A stretch of DNA of 33,779 nucleotides, taken from the IMG/VR virus record IMGVR_UViG_3300028589_000026, positions 1 through 33,779 of that record; one strand, given 5' to 3'. This stretch comes from a virus. The first letter of the stretch is position 1. The number at the start of each line of letters is the position of its first letter. The notes beneath the pieces are model-generated. The model had not been told where the DNA came from, made no database searches, and saw nothing but the letters and a program-made list of their open reading frames with translations. A program made the position numbers and the translations under genes. Positions 1 to 8,195 of this stretch are shown in pieces.

Positions 1-273
1 GGTTCGGGTGATAGCCGGCAGCGCCATTGGCTGTCTGACCGCGGCAGTTGCTTTCAGCGCTTGCAGGTACTTCGACATCAACGGGAACATCATCCCGCCG
101 TCATCATCGGTCAGTACCTGAGGCTTGATTTTCTCCTGGATACGTTCGATTTCCCGACGGGTCATTTCAGCGGCGATTTGTTCGTCACTGATTCGGTTGT
201 CTTTGTTTTCCGCATAACGACGGGTAGCCATCTCGCGGAAGTCAAAAACGTGTTTCTTGAATTCTTCACTCAC
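1..273 (-). CDS. Hypothetical protein, 3'-truncated by window edge
   Basis: The frame is open from a GTG at 273 to base 1 (91 codons), so the C-terminus lies outside the window. The start is inferred: this GTG overlaps the stop of the upstream 49-residue gene (GTGAGTGA arrangement), and AAGAAG/GAAG purine runs precede it. The visible part begins VSEEFKKHVFDF and is charged and probably helical, with many Arg, Glu and Lys residues in the first 50, then an acidic DDDGG turn near residue 60 followed by a hydrophobic patch. I do not recognise the family. Translational coupling to the small upstream gene suggests that the two are expressed together as the tail of the minus-strand virion operon. 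Confidence 0.7.
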   Translation of the reverse strand, partial: MSEEFKKHVFDFREMATRRYAENKDNRISDEQIAAEMTRREIERIQEKIKPQVLTDDDGGMMFPLMSKYLQALKATAAVRQPMALPAITRT

Positions 274-415
274 CGGCTTCTTCCTGTCTGATCCGTTCGA
301 GGTGTTCCGAACCTTGAATGCGTTCGAAGGTTCTTTGCATTTGCTCAACTACCTCACGCTCTTGCGTGGGAGGAGCAGTAGGAGGAGCAACAGGTTGCTC
401 GCTAGGGGAGTCCAT
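266..415 (-). CDS. Small Pro/Glu-rich hypothetical protein (49 aa)
   Basis: A 49-residue frame starting with ATG at 415, preceded by GGAGG six bases upstream, which is one of the best ribosome binding sites in the window. The N-terminal third is Pro-rich (APPTAPPTQ); the rest is Glu/Arg-rich and probably helical (VVEQMQRTFERI). It has no membrane segment or cysteine. Its stop overlaps the GTG start of the next gene. It sits downstream of a small hairpin at 443-461, so it may be transcribed separately from the virion genes. The function is unknown. The strong ribosome site and the coupled start are the main reasons to believe it is a gene. Confidence 0.7.
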   Translation of the reverse strand: MDSPSEQPVAPPTAPPTQEREVVEQMQRTFERIQGSEHLERIRQEEAGE

Positions 416-442
416 AACTAACCTCCGGTTAGGAATAAGGAA

Positions 443-461
443 GGGTAAGACAAGCTTACCC
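443..461 (-). terminator. Small hairpin in intergenic gap
   Basis: A perfect 7-bp stem (GGGTAAG / CTTACCC) with a 5-base loop lies in the 138-base gap between the 49-residue gene and the 448-residue gene. On the minus strand it is followed by a T-rich but interrupted stretch. It could be a weak terminator or attenuator for the upstream virion genes. The rest of the gap (462-553) is AT-rich with no further gene. Confidence 0.4.
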
Positions 462-553
462 GTTTATTACTGAAAATAACCACCCCTCTCCTACCCGCCT
501 TCGCAGATATCGATTAGTAGTGTATATCTATCCACTTCGCTCTGAAAGAAAAC

Positions 554-1900
554 TTATTCAGCATCCATCTCTTGGTTGTTCAGGAAGAGAGACAACGCAG
601 AGTGTTGACGGAATGCCAAGTTAGTTGTTTCAGAGTCCTTCTGGAACTCAGTACGTGCAGCCAGAAGAGTACCTTCTTTGTACTTCAGGGTGTTATCCCC
701 ACTCATGTAGTAGAACCGCACCGGCATAGCCGGTACCAACAGATCATGGTTGGAGTTGTTCCACTGGATGGTTTCCATGGTCCCTTCATTGAAAGCGTTC
801 TCAGACAGGTGCTTACACAGGTTGTTGGTAGGTTTATCGAGGAAGGGTGCTCGTTCCTCACCACTACCCCGCACAGACGTTTGGTACTCACTCAAGGAGT
901 CCTGGCGCGTGGCTACAGCTTGACCATTGCCGTAGTAAGCACCTACCTCACCCATCACCGTATCCGCACTGATAATGCGCTTACCAGAGCCCTGGTTCTG
1001 TTTCTTGATATCCGCCCCGTCAATGTGCTTCGCTTTACCTGTAGACAAGATCGTGGTGACCTTGCCTTGAGTAAAGTGCGTTGCCTCCAGCGTGGGGAAC
1101 ACGTCTTCAGGCAGACGGTAAATGTTGAGCACAGCTCGTGCCTTCTCGTACCGCCCCACCTTGAAGAGGGGGTAGATCATCCACATCCCTTTCCGGTAAT
1201 ACGCCCCCAGTCCTTTCGAGTAAATACCAAACTCTTCATGGTTCTGGAGGAACCGCGCCAACTGCGGGTAAGGTACAGCCGCTGGGTGGCCGCCGATGAT
1301 GATCTGCTTGAACTCACGGGGGTTATCGATTGGACGTTCAATGTCTACCCCACGCCACGCGTCTTCACCAATCAGCTGCAACTGTTTCCCGTACTTGGTC
1401 AACTGATAATGCAAGACGTTGTCCAATGAAGACATCAGGTGTCGGTCAGACACCATGACGTTCTTCAGGATTGCATAACCGGTCTCCATCAACTGGAAAC
1501 TGACAGTCACCATGTTGATGTTGTCTTTCGCACCCAGGTCCGCCAGTTGGGTACTGGTACCGATCATCTGCGGGTTACTGTCACCGAGGGGGACAGCACG
1601 GAAGCGTTTCATGGTCTGGGTAAGACCTTTCCGTTCAGTCACCTCGATGTACAGGTTATCCTTATTCGGCAGTACCTTGTTCTGGTAGACACCCGGTTGG
1701 ATACTGGCCTTGATGCGGAAGTCGTCTGCACAGTTAACAGCGTACAGACTGAACTTGGCGTAACCCTGGGGGAGGATCAACGGTAACTGCTCAGTGGGGG
1801 TCACCACCATAGCGCTTAACTGGGTGTGTTGGGAACCCCCCGACTTGTCGATTGTATTCGCATACGCGATCAAGTTGGATAACGAACGTGGCATTTCCAT
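554..1900 (-). CDS. Putative virion structural protein (448 aa)
   Basis: A 448-residue soluble protein starting MEMPRSLSNL. The first ATG is preferred because AGGA lies nine bases upstream, inside the end of the previous gene. There are no membrane segments, signal peptide or catalytic motif that I recognise. The composition is beta-rich, with many Tyr, Gly and Asn, as in tail or baseplate components. It is the last large gene of a run of four minus-strand genes (554-5428) separated by only 1-6 bases or overlapping, so these probably encode parts of one virion substructure. A structural role is inferred from this context and from the size and composition. It could equally be a tail-sheath-associated or neck protein. 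Confidence 0.75.
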   Translation of the reverse strand: MEMPRSLSNLIAYANTIDKSGGSQHTQLSAMVVTPTEQLPLILPQGYAKFSLYAVNCADDFRIKASIQPGVYQNKVLPNKDNLYIEVTERKGLTQTMKRFRAVPLGDSNPQMIGTSTQLADLGAKDNINMVTVSFQLMETGYAILKNVMVSDRHLMSSLDNVLHYQLTKYGKQLQLIGEDAWRGVDIERPIDNPREFKQIIIGGHPAAVPYPQLARFLQNHEEFGIYSKGLGAYYRKGMWMIYPLFKVGRYEKARAVLNIYRLPEDVFPTLEATHFTQGKVTTILSTGKAKHIDGADIKKQNQGSGKRIISADTVMGEVGAYYGNGQAVATRQDSLSEYQTSVRGSGEERAPFLDKPTNNLCKHLSENAFNEGTMETIQWNNSNHDLLVPAMPVRFYYMSGDNTLKYKEGTLLAARTEFQKDSETTNLAFRQHSALSLFLNNQEMDAE

Positions 1901-1906
1901 GGAGGG

Positions 1907-2638
1907 TTATCCTTTAAAGACCCAATCACCCAGATTGTTGATACTGCTCTCTGGTGTGTTCAGGCTGTCTACAACAGCCTTTTTAGCGATGATTGGGTGA
2001 TCGTTAAGGGTTGATGAGGCTTGATGGTACCCACCGCCCTGGAAGTCATCCAGGTGGCTTATGAAGACGATACCGTCATCAGGCTCTTGCCCGCTGTTCA
2101 TGGAGGTCAAGGACAACAGGAAGCGCAGACCAGCCAAGTTGCGTTTGTTCGCTTCTTCCTCGTCTTTAACCTTCGCGTACAGGTGTTTGGTGTTGATGTA
2201 ACCCTTGATGCTTTTGTAGTCATCAAAGATCGTGTACGCCAGCAGCTCCAGGTTACGCAGTTCATCCATAGGGGGCATGTTGAACTCAGGAGCCTTGTTA
2301 ACGAGCTCACACCAGAGCTGGATGTACTCTTGGATGGACTCGTAGATTTCAATGACCGCGGTGTTAGCGTCACGGAAACCGAGCTGGCGCTCCGATACCA
2401 TATTGGGCAGGATGTCGATGATCTTGGGGATCGTCAACTGCCGTTCTTGGTAATCTTCATAATAGGTGGTATCGTTTACGAAGTCTTCTTGGTAATACTG
2501 GGGACGGTCGCGCATCTCTTCGATGGACATCATCATGGTCGGGGTGACCATAACCCCATACAGGCGGTTATTGAGGATGTTGAACAAATACAAGATGCGC
2601 TCACGAATGACGTTATAACGGCTGAGTGCTAAGCTCAA
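1907..2638 (-). CDS. Hypothetical virion-associated protein, TTG start (243 aa)
   Basis: A 243-residue protein whose start is TTG at 2638. The TTG shares TTGA with the stop of the upstream gene and has GGGAGG six bases before it; no ATG lies nearby in frame. The N-terminus (SLALSRYNVIRERILYLF) is hydrophobic and basic, but too charged to be a clear membrane segment. The middle is acidic and Tyr-rich (DRPQYYQEDFVNDTTYYEDY). The product is predicted to be mixed alpha/beta and soluble. Coupling to the 427-residue gene implies stoichiometric production with it. I do not recognise the family; chaperone, neck or tail-completion roles are all possible. Confidence 0.75.
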   Translation of the reverse strand: MSLALSRYNVIRERILYLFNILNNRLYGVMVTPTMMMSIEEMRDRPQYYQEDFVNDTTYYEDYQERQLTIPKIIDILPNMVSERQLGFRDANTAVIEIYESIQEYIQLWCELVNKAPEFNMPPMDELRNLELLAYTIFDDYKSIKGYINTKHLYAKVKDEEEANKRNLAGLRFLLSLTSMNSGQEPDDGIVFISHLDDFQGGGYHQASSTLNDHPIIAKKAVVDSLNTPESSINNLGDWVFKG

Positions 2639-3918
2639 AGCGGTCCTCCCAGTTTGCGCGCGAATTGCAAGAGTCGCAGCAGAATGGCGCCGTGATACAG
2701 TTGATCACGTTTCGGCAGCGTGAAGTACGTCTTGCAATACGCCAACAAACGCACATGATCAATTTGTTGGTCCCGGTACGAACTGTACACGATGTTCTCG
2801 AATTCCCCTTGAGGGTTTCCTTGGTAGAATTCCGGCGAGAACAGGTAACTGATGTCTTCCTGTGGTCCCGGTTGAAGAATCGGGTACCCGTCCATATTGA
2901 AATAGACTTTGTAGGTTAGGAAGTCGTCGGGGTTGGTGGTGATGAAGTACTTGATCTTGCTGTTGCGCAAGTTACCGTACAGACGCGTGTTCATCAGGCG
3001 GTTGGTATCAACCATTGCCGCTTGATTGTCCAGTATCTGCATCAGGTTCCAGTCACAGCGCAGCAACACTTCCCAGATGTTGGTGGTTCCCCAACGACCG
3101 GTTTCCAACCCGCCGTACTGCACGGAGAACTGGTTAATAGTCGGGTACTTCCCACGGTAGTCACCAGGGATCACCGCCGCCAGGAACTCTACCAAATAGG
3201 GGTCGTACACTTTCTCGCCATTGTGGTCCCAAACGATCGTGCGTTCTGGGTTCCAATAGAAGGTCTTCATGATGTGACCGCCAATCGTCACACCCCACTG
3301 GAAGAGTTGCATGGCAACTTCTTCTTCACCCTTGGTGATAACCGAGTGACCGCCGTTGAGTACCGAGTCCTTGGAATAGACAAGGGATTCAACTACACGG
3401 CTTTCCAGCTCTTCGAAGGTATCTTTGGTGATGATACCGAGTTGCTTGAACTGGATCTGGTAAACCTTGTTCGCCGTAACGTTACGGATCTCGGGTTGTT
3501 CCGTGATGGCAAACAGGCCAGCGTGACCATCGCCAATATCCATGATGAACACATCATGACGGATAGGTGGACGGCCGAAACCAACCCAGCCGGAGTAGGT
3601 CTTATCACCCTCACCGGTTTCAGCGTTGAAGTTGAACGATGCATCCCCTTCGATCTTCAAAGGAACGCGGTCGATCTTGGTATAGCTCTGGTACGTACCG
3701 ACCGAACCGGGAGAGTATTCTTTCGGTTCTTCGTTCTCCGCCAAGAAGCAGCGGAAGTATTGCGCGATCCGAGGCGCGCCTTGGACCATCGACAGCAGGC
3801 TTTGTTCCGGCTGGTAGGTCGAGTCCACAATGGAGTGGCGGTACGTCTCACTGTAGATCTTGGGGGCTTCTGGTTCTTTGGGTGTTTCTTGCCCCAACGG
3901 GGTAGTAGCGAGTGGCAT
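2635..3918 (-). CDS. Putative virion structural protein (427 aa)
   Basis: A 427-residue protein starting MPLATTPLGQE. GGAGA lies seven bases before the ATG, inside the last codons of the preceding gene, and only one base separates the two genes. The first 20 residues are Pro/Glu-rich and probably disordered, and the remainder is mixed with many aromatic residues. No signal peptide, membrane helix or enzyme motif is seen. Its operon partners are three other proteins of similar character. Structural function is an inference from gene order and size; tail, neck or baseplate identity cannot be settled from the sequence alone. Confidence 0.75.
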   Translation of the reverse strand: MPLATTPLGQETPKEPEAPKIYSETYRHSIVDSTYQPEQSLLSMVQGAPRIAQYFRCFLAENEEPKEYSPGSVGTYQSYTKIDRVPLKIEGDASFNFNAETGEGDKTYSGWVGFGRPPIRHDVFIMDIGDGHAGLFAITEQPEIRNVTANKVYQIQFKQLGIITKDTFEELESRVVESLVYSKDSVLNGGHSVITKGEEEVAMQLFQWGVTIGGHIMKTFYWNPERTIVWDHNGEKVYDPYLVEFLAAVIPGDYRGKYPTINQFSVQYGGLETGRWGTTNIWEVLLRCDWNLMQILDNQAAMVDTNRLMNTRLYGNLRNSKIKYFITTNPDDFLTYKVYFNMDGYPILQPGPQEDISYLFSPEFYQGNPQGEFENIVYSSYRDQQIDHVRLLAYCKTYFTLPKRDQLYHGAILLRLLQFARKLGGPL

Positions 3919-3919
3919 G

Positions 3920-5428
3920 TCACAGTCTCCGATTTTGGTCGTTGTAGACGATCAGTCCCAACCCCATCTCGTAAATATTGAATGGTTTCTTCCAACCACC
4001 GAAACCTTTGTCGATCCCTTGCTTGATCAGGTGGATGTACTGGATCTTCGGTTCTGGGATCGTGCCGAAGTCGAACCACTCGAAGATCTTGACCAAGTGC
4101 TGCCAGCCTTCTGGGTTCTTGGCGAGGTCATTCCAGAAACCTTCCGAGTAGTCACGGATCGCCCAATCCAAGTTGATGATAATCCGGTAGGTCCACTTCA
4201 TGTTGACCACGCGTTTCAAGGTGACGTTACCCAGCTCATCCATGCTGAGGAACTCTTCGTCTACCTTCTGGTCGTTTTCATAGACCTGGATAAAGAACGG
4301 GGTTTCGTGGTGTTTGCACGCCACTTCATGACGACGCAGGAAATATGCTTTAACGCTGTCTTCCCACTGGAACCCAGGAATGTCGAATACGTTGCACAGC
4401 ACCTGCTCTGGTACATCGTCAACCACCAAGCGAGCTTGGATGATAGGTTGCACCCACCACGTCTTCGGACACGCCCACGGGTCGTGACGCGGCGCTTTGA
4501 GATAGAACGGCGTCTGGTGCGCGGTACCCGCAGTATCCAGCGCGCGCCCGTTAAGGATTTCCGGTGCAGAACGGTACAGAGTTTCACTCACGTGTTCCGA
4601 CTGCGGCGCAGGAATGAACTGAGGAGGAATCTCTTCCTGGTAGACGTTCAGCGGATACTCCAGCTCCCACCCAATGAAATCATTCAGGTAGAAGGTGTAG
4701 CTGAACTGCACTTCAAAGCGACCGTAGGTTTGACCTTTAGCCACCTTGGCGATGAACGGGTCGGTGAACTGAATCCCGATGTTCGGAGACTTCAGCGGAA
4801 CCACCATGATCTTGTGGTTACCTGCCACGTTCGAGACGATGTGGAATGGTGCCAGTGCGCAACTGTAGAACCACTCGGAGAACTCCGGAGTAGTCGGTTC
4901 ATTACGCTGAAGCATCCCGTGAATAGTCTCGATGAACTCCATGATGGAGTTATTCACTGGCATGTGAGTAATCGGACTGAAGTTGAAGTCGACCACCTGG
5001 TTCTCACGCAACCGGTTGATCTTCTTCTGCATGTTGTCTGCGTCGGCATACGTGTTATGCGCACAGACCACTTGCACTTGGATCTTCTTGCTTTCAAACG
5101 CCGGGGTGAGCATCAGCGGGAGTTTGTTCTGGTCCCGCCACACTGGCGCTTCAACTGATTCCCGGCGGTTGTTCCAGAACTCACTCCGGTCAACTTCAGG
5201 AACGATGAAAATCTTGTTGCGGAAAATACCGTCAGTGTAATGGTCGGCAGTAGGACTGTCGGTTCGATTGGAACCTACCAGCTTGGCGATTTCATTACGG
5301 CCGTTGTAGTAGATGTTAGCCGCGCTATCCAGCTTGTAATAAGCAAGCACAGCTTTCAGGGAATCGTAGATTGCTGGACGCAAGTAGGCGTCGTAGTTCT
5401 CTTCGGTAGCGATAAAAGTTTCAAGCAT
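3920..5428 (-). CDS. Putative virion structural protein (502 aa)
   Basis: A 502-residue protein starting MLETFIATEENYDAY, with AGGA eight bases upstream of the ATG. It is soluble, with many Asn, Phe, Tyr and Trp residues, typical of beta-rich phage tail or neck proteins. No catalytic signature is visible. It is the first gene after the hairpin at 5452-5477, so it may have its own promoter and lead the 5428-554 unit. Its stop is one base from the next start. I cannot assign it to a named virion part. Confidence 0.75.
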   Translation of the reverse strand: MLETFIATEENYDAYLRPAIYDSLKAVLAYYKLDSAANIYYNGRNEIAKLVGSNRTDSPTADHYTDGIFRNKIFIVPEVDRSEFWNNRRESVEAPVWRDQNKLPLMLTPAFESKKIQVQVVCAHNTYADADNMQKKINRLRENQVVDFNFSPITHMPVNNSIMEFIETIHGMLQRNEPTTPEFSEWFYSCALAPFHIVSNVAGNHKIMVVPLKSPNIGIQFTDPFIAKVAKGQTYGRFEVQFSYTFYLNDFIGWELEYPLNVYQEEIPPQFIPAPQSEHVSETLYRSAPEILNGRALDTAGTAHQTPFYLKAPRHDPWACPKTWWVQPIIQARLVVDDVPEQVLCNVFDIPGFQWEDSVKAYFLRRHEVACKHHETPFFIQVYENDQKVDEEFLSMDELGNVTLKRVVNMKWTYRIIINLDWAIRDYSEGFWNDLAKNPEGWQHLVKIFEWFDFGTIPEPKIQYIHLIKQGIDKGFGGWKKPFNIYEMGLGLIVYNDQNRRL

Positions 5429-5451
5429 CTAAAGCGTCCTCGCAATAAACC

Positions 5452-5477
5452 AGAGTGGAGGTGTTACCCTCCACTCT
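5452..5477 (-). terminator. Hairpin between minus-strand genes
   Basis: A perfect 10-bp stem (AGAGTGGAGG / CCTCCACTCT) with a 6-base loop, 11 bases past the stop of the 249-residue gene and just before the ribosome binding site of the 502-residue gene. On the minus strand it is followed by GGTTTATTG, a poor U-tract. It may be a partial terminator or an RNA-processing/stability hairpin that separates two units. Confidence 0.55.
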
Positions 5478-5487
5478 AGGTACAGGG

Positions 5488-6237
5488 TTAAACGGGATCC
5501 TCATCACCCGGAGAGGAGGGAACCAGGTCTTCCCCCTTCGAACGGAAACGAATAAAGAGGTGAGGACCCTTAACCGGCTTAAGTACAATCATGCCGGAGA
5601 AGCCATCAGCGACGTTATCGATCAACTCACCGTTGCCGAGATCGTCAGGACCAATGCCGGTAAACCCTCTGTCTTTCAGGTGGGTGTAAACCTTCTTGCA
5701 GAACCCCGCAGTGAGTTTGGTTCTGGTCTTGTTGAAGACCTTGCCATCACCTTGGAAAATGACCGAGGTCAGCGCCATCTGGATGCGTACCGTGTCCAGC
5801 GGAACAACTACGGCTTCAGCAGGACGATCGTAAGCCGCTTTATCCAGCAGGATTACGTTCACCTCACCGTACCACAGCGGACTGGTGTCAGCAGCCTTTA
5901 CCAGCAACGGCACTTCGCCCGTTTCATCGAATACCACCAGGTCATCAGAAGCATGGTAATCCACGTTCTGTACCCAGAAGAGATCGTATTTCTGCGACAG
6001 CAGATCCACCACCTCGTTCACGGTTTGACCTTCTTCCACGATCAGGTGAACTTCACCCGAGGGGAAACGCTCGGACAGCGCCAGTTTCGGCACAACCATC
6101 TGCGACTTAGCGCCGTCGGTATACAGGTTGAGGGTGGTCGAGGTGGGATTGGACAACGCATCCACCCGAGTGATAGCAGTACCCATTGGCAACTGCTGGA
6201 GAAGCTGATTGATTACCCGTGGGTGGAATTCATTCAT
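5488..6237 (-). CDS. Hypothetical virion protein (249 aa)
   Basis: A 249-residue protein starting MNEFHPRVINQLL. Its ATG overlaps the upstream stop as ATGA and follows a purine run (AAGGGAAGAAG) that can serve as the ribosome site. The N-terminal 130 residues look like mixed alpha/beta with a TxxLNLY strand; the C-terminus is acidic and ends GDEDPV. It has no cysteines in a metal-binding pattern and no membrane helix. It closes the block headed by the inner-head-like genes and is followed by a hairpin. The function is unknown; a virion role is inferred only from its neighbours. Confidence 0.7.
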   Translation of the reverse strand: MNEFHPRVINQLLQQLPMGTAITRVDALSNPTSTTLNLYTDGAKSQMVVPKLALSERFPSGEVHLIVEEGQTVNEVVDLLSQKYDLFWVQNVDYHASDDLVVFDETGEVPLLVKAADTSPLWYGEVNVILLDKAAYDRPAEAVVVPLDTVRIQMALTSVIFQGDGKVFNKTRTKLTAGFCKKVYTHLKDRGFTGIGPDDLGNGELIDNVADGFSGMIVLKPVKGPHLFIRFRSKGEDLVPSSPGDEDPV

Positions 6238-7694
6238 TTCTTCTTCTTCCCTTTTCCTTTCTTACCTTCGTTCTTGTTCTCCTCTTGACCGGCAGCAGTC
6301 TTGTCAGGAGTCACGAAGATGTGCGGGGTAATACCCTCGATCGCCTTGCGGATCCCCTTGGTGATTTTGTTGTGCTCGGAGATCGTCTGCTTAACCTTCT
6401 TAACAGACTCTCGGGCGTCCTTGATCTTTTCCTTGACCCCGGCTTTGGCGGTAGCCGCAGCTTCCTTGTTCTCTTCGTCGCCGGAGATGTTGGTTGCTTT
6501 CTTCAGTTCGGCCAGGGCAGTTTCAGCTGCTTTCTTTTCGTCCTGAAGCGCGCTACCACCAGAGCTGTGTTTCTCGAGGTGGCCCAAGAGACCATCGATC
6601 ACACCGGACGCCGAAGCAGGACCCGTCAAGCGCAGAACGATCTTGGTCATCTCGCCGGTAGGGTCGGTCTTTTCAGCCAACGCCTTGATACCCGCTGCGG
6701 CCGCATCGTTGACGGTAGCGCTCTTGTCTTCCATCGATTGAATGGCTTTCTTGTTATCGTCAGCCTTCTCGACGGTCGCCTCGTTCTTCTTCTTCTCTTC
6801 CTCAGGGTCGCTGAACCATTCCTTTACAGCTTCCCACGCGGACGTGATGGCTTTCCAGGCTTCGTTAGCCAGGTTCTTCACCGCGTCCCAGACAGGACCC
6901 TCGTTACCCTCCAGCAGATCCAGACGGATACCGTTGGCGCGGGCAACACCTTCGAAGTAAATCGCAGATTCAGTCTCGAGATTGCCTTCGAGGTAGTCTT
7001 CCATACCTTCCAGCAGTTTCAGCGAGTGATCAACCACGCAACCACACTGGCAGTCTTCCTGCTGGTTGCATTCGAGACCACCAACCCAATCCGTCATTTC
7101 CAGATTGATCGGGTGCAGGTAGTTGTAGTCAACCGGGGCGTATTCTTCCACGCCGGCCACAGCGCCGATACGGGCGGTAACGAACACGTCGACCAGACCC
7201 AATACCCGTTCCAGGTAACCCAGCTTACGAGCGTGTGCCAGGTAGACCTCGTTGCTCTGATCCGGAAGTTCTTTGAACTCTTCATCCAGATCAATGTAAG
7301 ACTGGAGGATACCTTGACCGATTTCGATCAGTGCTTCCACACCGTCGCTTTCAGACTGGTCACCGCCTTTGTTACCCAAGGCACAGATCGCCATGGCAAC
7401 GTCGCGGGTCTTCGGGTAGTCGCCGTTATTCACCGCGTTACCGATATCGATCAGGTACTGGTTTAGTACCTCGTTGACTTTAAGCTCGGAACTGTCGTAA
7501 TAATCGAACTCACGCTCGATTACCGCAACAGTACCGTACAGCTGCCGCTGGAGGTTTTCCTTGGTGACTTCACCGATCCCTACGTTGCTCAGGTAATTGA
7601 GCAGCTCAGGAGTTTCTTCGGTGGTCAAGGTGGTCTTGTCGAGCGTGTTGATCAACATCCCGATCAGACCCAAACGATACGTGGGGCTACTCAT
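6234..7694 (-). CDS. Putative inner-head (ejection) protein with cleavage motif, Cys cluster and Lys tail (486 aa)
   Basis: A 486-residue, mainly helical protein starting MSSPTYRLGLIG, with AAGGA seven bases before the ATG. Near residue 265 it carries L-E-G-N-E/G-P, followed by an amphipathic Trp-rich helix (AVKNLANEAWKAITSAW). This matches the G-x-E/G plus aromatic helix pattern of the other paralogs here and the (S/A/G)-x-E cleavage preference known for the phiKZ prohead protease. Just before it, residues 209-219 hold four cysteines (C-x5-C-x-C-x-C), which could bind metal. The last 150 residues are Ala/Lys/Glu-rich coiled-coil-like, and the C-terminus is almost pure Lys/Gly. Cleavage would separate an N-terminal half from a basic helical half that could contact DNA. 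Identity as an inner-head protein is inferred. Confidence 0.75.
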   Translation of the reverse strand: MSSPTYRLGLIGMLINTLDKTTLTTEETPELLNYLSNVGIGEVTKENLQRQLYGTVAVIEREFDYYDSSELKVNEVLNQYLIDIGNAVNNGDYPKTRDVAMAICALGNKGGDQSESDGVEALIEIGQGILQSYIDLDEEFKELPDQSNEVYLAHARKLGYLERVLGLVDVFVTARIGAVAGVEEYAPVDYNYLHPINLEMTDWVGGLECNQQEDCQCGCVVDHSLKLLEGMEDYLEGNLETESAIYFEGVARANGIRLDLLEGNEGPVWDAVKNLANEAWKAITSAWEAVKEWFSDPEEEKKKNEATVEKADDNKKAIQSMEDKSATVNDAAAAGIKALAEKTDPTGEMTKIVLRLTGPASASGVIDGLLGHLEKHSSGGSALQDEKKAAETALAELKKATNISGDEENKEAAATAKAGVKEKIKDARESVKKVKQTISEHNKITKGIRKAIEGITPHIFVTPDKTAAGQEENKNEGKKGKGKKKK

Positions 7695-7697
7695 GCC

Positions 7698-8195
7698 TCA
7701 ATCCTTCTTGAACGTGACACCCACCACACCACGGTAAGCTACCGAGTGGATCGCATCGATGTAGAGAACATTGCCATCAACGTAAAGGTCTACTTCACGG
7801 CGTGGCAACCCATTGAGTCCAACGAACTGTTTCCAACGCTGGAAGAGTTTACCCAGCTCATCCTCTTCGGCGAGCAGTTCCTCTTCTTCGTTGGTCAGCG
7901 GGGATTCGGCCAGAGTCAGGTCAACCCCCAGCTTGTCACATAGTGCTTGTTCGTAGACTTCACCCGTCGGGAATACCTCCAGTTCGGAGATGTCCTGCGG
8001 GATACCGGCGAACAACTCACCCAAATCCACACGCTGGACCAGCAGAGCCTCTCTGAGGCTTCCTACGGGCGTGTATTTGAAGTTCTTGTCGTTAAGCCGG
8101 AGCACAGAGCCATAACGTGTGTTAATCGGCTTACAGCTCACGGTAGAGGCTGCCAGACCGACCAACACAGGAATGTTGATCAGATTCAGTTGCAT
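7698..8195 (-). CDS. Hypothetical protein (165 aa)
   Basis: A 165-residue protein starting MQLNLINIPVLVG. The ATG at 8195 overlaps the upstream TGA (TGATG) and has AAGG seven bases before it. A GTG one codon earlier is possible but less likely. The N-terminus is mildly hydrophobic but lacks positive charge before the hydrophobic stretch, so it is probably a buried strand, not a signal peptide. The centre is acidic (NEEEELLAEEDELG). No known motif is seen. It lies between two inner-head-like genes with 2-base and 1-base junctions, so co-expression and a virion or head-assembly role are likely but unproved. Confidence 0.7.
   Translation of the reverse strand: MQLNLINIPVLVGLAASTVSCKPINTRYGSVLRLNDKNFKYTPVGSLREALLVQRVDLGELFAGIPQDISELEVFPTGEVYEQALCDKLGVDLTLAESPLTNEEEELLAEEDELGKLFQRWKQFVGLNGLPRREVDLYVDGNVLYIDAIHSVAYRGVVGVTFKKD

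Noticed and set aside
7698-8195. Lipoprotein signal suggested by the N-terminal hydrophobic stretch and a Cys near residue 20
   Set aside because: There is no basic residue before the stretch, and the flanking sequence does not form a proper lipobox.
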